Part shown: one piece after another, positions 58,858 through 64,000 of the stretch
How the letters are laid out: each line of letters starts with the position of its first letter
How positions within the stretch are numbered: the first letter of the stretch is position 1
Made by a program: the position numbers and the translations under genes
Source: UBA4877 sp002399285
GTDB lineage: Bacteria > Bacillota > Thermoanaerobacteria > Thermoanaerobacterales > UBA4877
NCBI GenBank assembly: GCA_036771835.1
Contig: DAIPGN010000005.1
Coordinates: 62,001 to 126,000, forward strand
DNA length: 64,000 nucleotides
Direction of reading: 5' to 3'
Notes under the pieces: model-generated
What the model saw: the letters and a program-made list of their open reading frames with translations, nothing else
What the model was told of the DNA's origin: nothing
The model's database searches: none

Positions 58858-59304
58858 TCAATTGTAATTCATTTTTATCATTTCTTTGTCATGAAGTACA
58901 TACTCTTTCAATTTATCATATGCCTTCCGCTTATATTTGCTTACCGTTTTCTGGGACATGCCCAGTATACCCGCAATTTGCTTCTGCGGTATGCCCTTTT
59001 TAATCGTTAGCCTAACTATCATGCGTTCATATTTGTTTAATATTAACAGCATCTGTTCAAATGACAATTCGTCGATCAAATCGTCCATGGTATCGCCGGA
59101 GGGTACTATATCCAAAGGTATCAATATATTGTCGCAGGTATCGTCGCCGTATACGGGCTTATCCAGTATAAGCAGCTCGTTTTGCTTTATCCTGCTGTTT
59201 TTCCGATGCAGTCTGTACGCTTCTCTCCTGATCCCGATCTCGATATAACTTACGATTCTGGCTTCCTCAATATCCGGTTCCGCGTCGCAAAATAAATCCG
59301 TCAT
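58858..59304 (-). CDS. Sigma-70-family-like protein lacking the first part of region 2 (regions 2.4-4)
   Basis: This protein has 148 residues. Its N-terminal part (VSYIEIGIRREAYRLHRKNSR near 18-40) looks like the end of sigma region 2. The C-terminal half is a region-4 helix-turn-helix: LNKYERMIVRLTIKKGIPQKQIAGILGMSQKTVSKYKRKAYDKL near 90-135. The helical segment that opens region 2 in UviA/TcdR-like sigma factors is absent here and is instead encoded as the next gene upstream. AAGGAGATG precedes the ATG. It probably works as the DNA-reading part of a two-piece sigma factor, similar in principle to SigO with RsoA in Bacillus. Confidence 0.7.
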   Translation of the reverse strand: MTDLFCDAEPDIEEARIVSYIEIGIRREAYRLHRKNSRIKQNELLILDKPVYGDDTCDNILIPLDIVPSGDTMDDLIDELSFEQMLLILNKYERMIVRLTIKKGIPQKQIAGILGMSQKTVSKYKRKAYDKLKEYVLHDKEMIKMNYN

Positions 59305-59361
59305 ATACTCATCTCCTTATTAAAAAAATGGTATGTATTGAGGAAATCCCTTTCACGCAGG

Positions 59362-59547
59362 TCATATAAATTTATGTTTCTTTATTATCTTGATAAGCGA
59401 TTTGATCAGTTCGTTGGATAGATCTTCGGAATCGCCGCTGCGCGAATATTTCTTTATAAGGGGCATAAACCTGTCTATGATTTCGGACATAGCTTCACTG
59501 TCTCCCAATTGAGCTCTTCTGATCAATTCCTTAAGTTTTTCCCCCAC
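59362..59547 (-). CDS. Small HTH_16-like protein, putative first half of a split sigma factor
   Basis: The 61-residue protein reads LKELIRRAQLGDSEAMSEII and then DRFMPLIKKYSR, with an acidic SGDSEDLSNELIKSLIKIIKK end. This is the pattern of the N-terminal helix-turn-helix (HTH_16) domain that begins many clostridial TcdR/UviA-like sigma factors. Normally it continues in the same chain into region 2; here it stops after 61 residues. The start is GTG, two bases after the stop of the holin-like gene. No single-base shift was found that would join it directly to the next gene 57 bases downstream. Confidence 0.65.
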   Translation of the reverse strand: MGEKLKELIRRAQLGDSEAMSEIIDRFMPLIKKYSRSGDSEDLSNELIKSLIKIIKKHKFI

Positions 59548-59549
59548 GG

Positions 59550-59837
59550 CTAAATTCCCCCGTTCTTACCGCCGAGACTGTTCACCGCACTCGATTTCTG
59601 CGCCGTTGCCGCTACCAGCAGACCGTTGATTATGTACAGTGGTATTTGCTTAAGCTCGAGATCAGCATTTATTAAATGGGACAATATGATCAATGTTTCG
59701 GCTGTTATAAAATAGATAATGTATGTCGGTACTTTTTTGAAGAGATCGATATTGCGAATATGTCCTGCAATCAAAATAGTTGCGGCAACGCTTCCCGCCA
59801 AAGTCTCGAGGTAAGAGTAAGTAAAAAAGTTATCCAT
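59550..59837 (-). CDS. Small holin-like membrane protein
   Basis: A protein of 95 residues with three predicted membrane segments (about 8-25, 36-55 and 65-83), it begins FFTYSYLETLAGSVAATILI. This resembles the start (SYLxxLAGAxAATxLI) of a group of small clostridial phage-type holin proteins. GAGGTGAG precedes the ATG. It is the first gene of a three-gene set with two sigma-like genes. This recalls toxin loci in which a special sigma factor and a holin are neighbours (TcdR-TcdE, UviA-UviB), but no toxin gene is seen here. Confidence 0.6.
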   Translation of the reverse strand: MDNFFTYSYLETLAGSVAATILIAGHIRNIDLFKKVPTYIIYFITAETLIILSHLINADLELKQIPLYIINGLLVAATAQKSSAVNSLGGKNGGI

Positions 59838-59890
59838 AATCTCACCTCATTTATTTATCATCTATATATTAAAGAGTAGCGGTTGCCATA

Positions 59891-59932
59891 TTTTACTACG
59901 GAATATTTAGCTTTTTTACTACATTTTGTAAA
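59891..59932 (-). promoter_or_regulatory. Promoter region of the holin/split-sigma genes with a GTAGTAAAA direct repeat
   Basis: On the minus strand GTAGTAAAA occurs twice (59914-59922 and 59891-59899), exactly 23 bp apart, the normal distance between -35 and -10 elements. An ordinary reading is also possible: TTTACA (59927-59932), 17 bp, TAAATA. If the repeated element is used by the encoded sigma factor, the operon is autoregulated; this is inference. Confidence 0.4.
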
Positions 59933-59937
59933 CAATA

Positions 59938-60362
59938 TTAATTATTGTGTATATATTATATATATCTTTCCGTATATTGTAAATGAATGTTACATAATTT
60001 TAATATATATAAAATGAGTATAATTTAATATATTAACAAAGGTCTCTTTTAAAATAATTAACTATAAGAATATATAAAGAAAGATGACTGCGATAACATA
60101 CTTTTGCTGTGGTTCATGTAAATAGATTATTTCTTTAATAGAATCACCTTCAAAGAGGCTATGTCTTTCAAGGAAATGCAGTGCCAAGATAAAATATAGT
60201 CGTGTTAGTTGCTAAAATTCAGAAATAATCATATAATCAGGTTAACAGGTAAAATACGGGTAGATAGGTGTATCCTGCCGGATTTTATTAAAAACTCAAT
60301 ATGAAAGATATTTGACATGGTCATCCAGTTTAGTTCCTTTCCAGAAAGGAGGGATAATTACC
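59938..60362. other. AT-rich intergenic stretch without recognisable genes
   Basis: This stretch is strongly AT-rich compared with the flanking genes. I see no open frame with a ribosome site, no tRNA and no known riboswitch pattern. A weak stem (AAAATACGGG with CCGGATTTT, about 60250-60290) lies before the lipoprotein gene. Confidence 0.5.
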
Positions 60363-61016
60363 ATGAAAAAAATATTGGCTATTTGTATATGTGCGGTAAT
60401 GCTTTTAGCATGTGTTAGCTGTGGGCCCGCTTCATCTGATGGTAGTTCGTCAGATTCGCCTTCGAATGCTTCTACAGTTACGCCGACTACAGAAACAAAA
60501 AGTTTATTGTTCGCTGAAGATGATAATACGAAGGCGATATTTCATATAGGCATGACAGCAGATCAGGTAAAACAAGCTTTAACTGATAATCAAATGCAAA
60601 TAATGCAAGATGAATACCCAAGCGAGAATGATTTTCATACTGTTGATGGAGTATACTTATTTTCTGTGCTTGGTACTGATTTATTAGGTATGATATCAAT
60701 CGATTCCTCTTCAGATACACAACTATACAGCCCATATGAAACACAAAAAGGTTTAAAAATAGGCGATACAGTTGAAACAGTAATAAAACTATACGGTCAA
60801 CCTGTAGACAAAATGGAATATGGGGATGATATAAACGGCCTTGGCGTGGCATATTATTATGATATTCCAGTAAATTTGGATGACTATTATAAAATACAAA
60901 CTGACAATCTTAAAAGTGACAGAGGTGTCTATTTGCGTATTAATATATCACAGTCAAAGGGCGACGATTTTAATAAAATCGTTAATATAATTTATGGAGA
61001 CAGAGCTAACGGCTAA
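60363..61016 (+). CDS. Putative lipoprotein of unknown function
   Basis: This protein has 217 residues. MKKILAICICAVMLLACVSC is a lipoprotein signal peptide with Cys20 as the modified residue, followed by a serine-rich linker. The mature part contains IFHIGMTADQVKQALTD near residue 58, which resembles the small beta-alpha motif of BamE/SmpA-like domains, and GLKIGDTVETVIKLYGQPVDKM near 137, a second copy of that motif. So it may hold two such repeats. AAAGGAGGG precedes the ATG at 60363. The gene is AT-rich and lies next to the damaged membrane-protein gene. No homologue with known function is recognised. Confidence 0.75.
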   Translation: MKKILAICICAVMLLACVSCGPASSDGSSSDSPSNASTVTPTTETKSLLFAEDDNTKAIFHIGMTADQVKQALTDNQMQIMQDEYPSENDFHTVDGVYLFSVLGTDLLGMISIDSSSDTQLYSPYETQKGLKIGDTVETVIKLYGQPVDKMEYGDDINGLGVAYYYDIPVNLDDYYKIQTDNLKSDRGVYLRINISQSKGDDFNKIVNIIYGDRANG

Positions 61017-61067
61017 ACTGTCAACTTTCGATTATAAATCCATTTTTCATAAGGGAGGAATAAGGAA

Positions 61068-61900
61068 ATGGGAAAGGGTTTAAGTGATAAAGAAAGATTT
61101 ATATTATTACTTTTGTTTTCCGGGCTTATTTTGATCTATTATAAGTTTGATCTGTTTCTATTAAAAATCCCTTTTATTATAAAGTTTCTGCCAATATTGG
61201 CAATAAATATTTACCTCTTTATAAAAAGTGATATGTATATTTCCATAAAAGGAAATATGAAAAAGGTGTGTGTTTTTATAAAAAGCCACTTGAACAGAAC
61301 GAACGTCGCCTTTATTCACCCCGTGTATTACCGCCTGCAGAGACGATGAATGATAGGGACCTTTATAAGAATTCCGATACCAATAAATATTATGGCATTA
61401 GGTATTGGGCCGGACAAGATTATTATTATCTTAGCATAGATACCGTAAACCAAATTGTTCCCATCAATGATTCACGGTTAACTTACATTGATGAAAATTT
61501 ACATGTTTCTTCACTTTTTTTCCTTTCGGCAGGTAAGAATGTGCTGCCCGACTTTGTTAAGTACCCCATAAAGAAGCCTGACAAGACATTCAAAAGGATA
61601 ACTGTAAATGGTACTAATTTTTAGGCTGGCAAGAATTTCCCCGGGAAATTGGCATATACGAGATACAAGAATTGGGACATATATGTACGGGGAGGCGATC
61701 ATGATGAAATGATAAACGGAGTTAAAGATTTTATGCCGTATTTTTCTCAAATTGATAACGATATAAAAGACGGAGAGATATTTATTGACAATAGGCATTT
61801 TGAATATATAAAGTGGACGTCAAAAGACGGTTATGATTACTGGCTGTACCCACGCGGCAGCATGCCGGATATAATTAAAATAGCTAACGGCTTGATATAA
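61068..61900 (+). pseudogene. Broken membrane-protein gene (frameshift plus in-frame amber)
   Basis: The start is normal: GGGAGG, then ATG 61068, followed by two hydrophobic segments (RFILLLLFSGLILIYY and IIKFLPILAINIYLFI). The frame continues correctly only until about 61266. There GTGTGTG carries one extra GT; removing it joins KGNMKKV to CFYKKPLEQNERRLYSP in the other frame. That frame is then cut by TAG at 61622-61624 but continues open (AGKNFPGKLAYTRYKNWDIYV) to a TAA at 61900. The repaired product would have about 277 residues: two membrane helices and a soluble domain. Two independent lesions argue for a pseudogene. The family is not recognised. Confidence 0.7.
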
Positions 61901-61904
61901 AGAT

Positions 61905-61924
61905 GCGCCCGATTTGACGGGCGC
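61905..61924. terminator. Stem-loop between convergent genes
   Basis: GCGCCCG (61905-61911) and CGGGCGC (61918-61924) form a perfect 7-bp stem. No strong T-run follows on either strand. Confidence 0.5.
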
Positions 61925-61937
61925 TTAAGACTTAAGG

Positions 61938-63065
61938 TTATTGATTTTTTCTGTATTGGTACAGGTTGCACTTTATCATTCCGTTGTACAGCTTCCGCTT
62001 TTTATCGGCCTTTTGGCCGAACAGCTTTTCAAACTCCTCATTGGCGCTGAGTATATAGTATGACCAGCCGGGCGCAAGATCCTTAAAGGCCAGGCCCATG
62101 TCCTTATACAGCTCCTCGGCCTCGCTCTGCTCGCCCATCCTTTCCCCGTACGGCGGGTTGCAGATGATATATCCGCTGTCTTCCCTCAGGTATAGATCCC
62201 TCATGTCGGTGCGCTTAAAGGATATTAATGCGTCCACGCCTGCCTTTTTGGCATTGCTGCGGGAAAGCTTAACGGCCTGGCCGTCTATGTCCGACCCCAT
62301 TATGTTGAGGCGCGCGTCTTTATTTATGCGGGAAACAGCCTCCTCCCGTGCATCCTTCCACAGTTTTTGGGGTATCCTCTCCCAGCTCTCTGCTGCAAAC
62401 TCCCTCATTATACCGGGCGCGGTATTGCTTCCCATGAGCGCGGCCTCTATGGGTATGGTCCCCGAGCCGCAGAAAGGATCGCACAGCGGCATATCCGGCC
62501 TCCACCGGCTTATCTCTACCATGGCGGCCGCTAAGGTCTCGCGCAGGGGAGCCTCGACGGATAACTCCCTGTAGCCCCTCTTGTGCAGGCTGGGTCCGCT
62601 GCTGTCTATCATCAGCGTGGCCCGGTCCTTTATTATCCCGAAGTGTATCTTATACTGGGAGCCGCTCTCATCGAACCATTCCTTCTTGTATCTGCCCTTC
62701 ATGCTTTCCACTATGGCCTTCTTGATAATGGCCTGACAGTCCGGAATGCTGAAAAGCTTCGAACGCAGAGAGTAGCCGTTCACCGGAAAGACGGCGTCCA
62801 CCGGAAGCCAGTCCGCCCAGGGCAGTGCTTTTGTGCCCTCGAACAGCTCGTCAAAGGTCTCTGCCTTAAACTCGCCCAGATTTATAAGCACCCTCTCGGC
62901 GCACCTCAGCCAGAGGTTGGCGCGGCAGACGGCCAGCTCGTCTCCCACGAAAGTCACCCGGCCGTCCTGTACGGTGACGTCTTTATAGCCCAGCTGCCTT
63001 ATCTCTTTTGCCACTATGGATTCCACTCCCAGAAGCGTGGTCGCCGTTATATCTATTTTTGACAT
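61938..63065 (-). CDS. THUMP-domain class I methyltransferase for 23S rRNA (RlmL/YpsC-like)
   Basis: The 375-residue protein has an N-terminal ferredoxin-like and THUMP region (about 1-160), and a SAM-binding domain with LCDPFCGSGTIPIEAAL near residue 190. The catalytic IICNPPYGERMG near 300 is the signature of guanine-N2 or adenine-N6 methyltransferases. Relatives (YpsC, RlmL N-terminal half) methylate G2445 of 23S rRNA. ATG 63065 (AAAGGA nine bases upstream) is preferred to a start 33 bases earlier. It is a single gene. Confidence 0.88.
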   Translation of the reverse strand: MSKIDITATTLLGVESIVAKEIRQLGYKDVTVQDGRVTFVGDELAVCRANLWLRCAERVLINLGEFKAETFDELFEGTKALPWADWLPVDAVFPVNGYSLRSKLFSIPDCQAIIKKAIVESMKGRYKKEWFDESGSQYKIHFGIIKDRATLMIDSSGPSLHKRGYRELSVEAPLRETLAAAMVEISRWRPDMPLCDPFCGSGTIPIEAALMGSNTAPGIMREFAAESWERIPQKLWKDAREEAVSRINKDARLNIMGSDIDGQAVKLSRSNAKKAGVDALISFKRTDMRDLYLREDSGYIICNPPYGERMGEQSEAEELYKDMGLAFKDLAPGWSYYILSANEEFEKLFGQKADKKRKLYNGMIKCNLYQYRKNQ

Positions 63066-63214
63066 CTCATCGTTTCCTTTCGTCTGCATTATAACCACTA
63101 TTGATTATACTGCGATTCGCCGGGCAAATAAAGGCTAACATTCAGTTTGCTAAAATTAAGATGATTTCGCAAAAGACATTATATTCATATAAGTGAAAAG
63201 AGCGTAAATTTTTA

Positions 63215-63243
63215 TTGACAACGTTTCTTTAGGGTACTAATAT
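63215..63243 (+). promoter_or_regulatory. Promoter of the M50-like gene
   Basis: TTGACA (63215-63220) and TAATAT (63238-63243) are 17 bp apart, about 40 bp before the start codon. Confidence 0.7.
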
Positions 63244-63281
63244 GATTTATATGATAATTATTTGCAGAGGAGTGCAGGGGA

Positions 63282-63803
63282 ATGTTAAATATATTATTAA
63301 TTATGCTAATATATCTTGCTGTATTTTATATTTCAATGTTCATCTCAACAATTCTGCATGAACTTGGTCATGCTGTAATGGCGCTTATTTTAACTAAAAA
63401 TGATGTCATTATAAAACTTGGTAATGATAAACTTATAAAAAATATTAAGATAAAGAGGCTAACAACAGAGCTGCATCAATCACCATTTATTGGTTTTACA
63501 TATTTTGATACGGAAGGTTCGTGGCTTAAGAGGGCATTGATTTGCTTAAGCGGTCCCATTGTGTCTTTTGTTGTAGCCCTCATTATCTTCAGGCTAATAG
63601 CAGATGCAGAAAGAAATATTTACATATTTATGCTGCAGATTTATGGATATGTGAGCCTGTTTCAAGGCATAATGACAATAATTCCTATGATATATCGCGG
63701 CGGGCCGTATGGGGGTCATAAAAGCGACGGTTATCTGGCAGTTGAGGTGATAGCTGATCATATTAAAAGCAAAAGGAATGATCGGGAGAATAAGCCGGTT
63801 TAG
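63282..63803 (+). CDS. M50-like membrane metalloprotease (site-2-protease type)
   Basis: The 173-residue membrane protein has four predicted helices. ILHELGHAVMALIL near residue 24 contains the HExxH zinc motif inside the first helix pair, and LSGPIVSFVVALI near 95 is the SGP motif of M50 proteases. The third zinc ligand normally in NPxDG may be the aspartate in GHKSDGYLA near 148. It is a short core version without the PDZ domain. The substrate is unknown. Its own promoter is clear, and GAGGAGTGCAGGGG lies before the ATG. Confidence 0.75.
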   Translation: MLNILLIMLIYLAVFYISMFISTILHELGHAVMALILTKNDVIIKLGNDKLIKNIKIKRLTTELHQSPFIGFTYFDTEGSWLKRALICLSGPIVSFVVALIIFRLIADAERNIYIFMLQIYGYVSLFQGIMTIIPMIYRGGPYGGHKSDGYLAVEVIADHIKSKRNDRENKPV

Positions 63804-63818
63804 CGTGCAAAATAGCTG

Positions 63819-63847
63819 TTGATTTTTCGATGTGTCCGTGGTAATAT
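63819..63847 (+). promoter_or_regulatory. Promoter of the FMN riboswitch transcript
   Basis: TTGATT (63819-63824) and TAATAT (63842-63847) are separated by 17 bp, 25-30 bp before the aptamer. Confidence 0.6.
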
Positions 63848-63876
63848 ATACATGTAAATTAAATACGAAGGCAATA

Positions 63877-63980
63877 ACTTCAGGGCAGGGTGAAATTCCC
63901 GACCGGCGGTAAAGCCCGCGAGCCGAAAGGTTGATCTGGTGTGATTCCGGAGCCGACAGTACAGTCTGGATGAGAGAAGT
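63877..63980 (+). promoter_or_regulatory. FMN riboswitch (RFN element)
   Basis: The conserved blocks are present in order: CAGGGCAGGGTGAAATTCCC, GACCGGCGGT, AGCCCGCGAGCC, GATCTGGTG, GATTCCGGAGCCGACAGT and GGATGAGAGAAG. P1 is ACTTC with GAAGT. The regulated gene, a riboflavin synthesis or transport gene, lies beyond the right edge. Confidence 0.96.
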
Positions 63981-64000
63981 GTTTTTGTTTGCATAGATGG

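Overview
The window reads as chromosome of an anaerobic member of the Clostridia (Firmicutes). The evidence is strong GGAGG-type ribosome binding sites, many TTG and GTG starts, consensus sigma-A promoters, an Ech-type energy-converting NiFe hydrogenase with a full hyp maturation set, guanine and FMN riboswitches, a 2-hydroxyacyl-CoA-dehydratase-like activase pair, and a SecA-RF2 order typical of Firmicutes. No transposase, prophage block or CRISPR array is seen. The species cannot be named from this sequence.

Layout. 1-1226: end of a cobalamin pair (cbiB, cobD). 1337-13592: a ROK repressor divergent from an eight-gene catabolic operon (Dpp/Opp-type ABC importer, M20 amidohydrolase, hydantoinase/oxoprolinase-type A and B subunits). 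13827-16459: an exported BNR-repeat protein behind an 11-bp-periodic TTAAC array resembling a PHO box. 16519-27544: Ech hydrogenase subunits A-F, then hypA-B-C-D-F and hypE, with a Rex-like site upstream and two palindromic repeat elements in its only gaps. 27545-28004: a 15-bp tandem repeat. 28046-33146: a YkvI-type transporter, a double-cubane-protein-like pair with a divergent LysR regulator, and an exported C39-like peptidase. 33467-36891 (minus strand): a purine permease and adenine deaminase under a guanine-class riboswitch with an attenuator. 37018-40907: a DUF3870 gene, then a transporter, a cytosolic beta-lactamase-fold hydrolase and a dipeptide epimerase. 40945-42865: tRNA-Arg(CCU), tag, an ECF S component and a DUF3842 gene. 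42900-46511: a nickel/cobalt transporter part and larE-larB-larC for the nickel-pincer cofactor. 46689-58814: an Fe-S aldo-keto reductase, a ureohydrolase, secA, prfB with a programmed +1 frameshift, glutamine-amidotransferase-like, asparaginase and amidohydrolase genes, then yloU-fakA-degV. 58858-59837 (minus strand): a small holin-like gene followed by what looks like a sigma factor split over two genes. 59838-61930: an AT-rich patch with a lipoprotein and a broken gene. 61938-63980: an rRNA methyltransferase, an M50-like membrane protease and an FMN riboswitch whose gene lies beyond the edge.

How it fits together. Nickel is the main thread. The hydrogenase, HypA/HypB nickel delivery, a CbiM-type importer and the LarEBC nickel-pincer pathway sit within 30 kb, although the LarA apo-enzyme and the importer's ATPase are not in the window. 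A second thread is nitrogen and peptide salvage: two oligopeptide or dipeptide catabolic operons, asparaginase, a C26 amidase, a ureohydrolase and adenine deaminase. The least expected items are the split sigma/holin module, the intergenic palindrome family and the two TTAA arrays with an 11-bp period.
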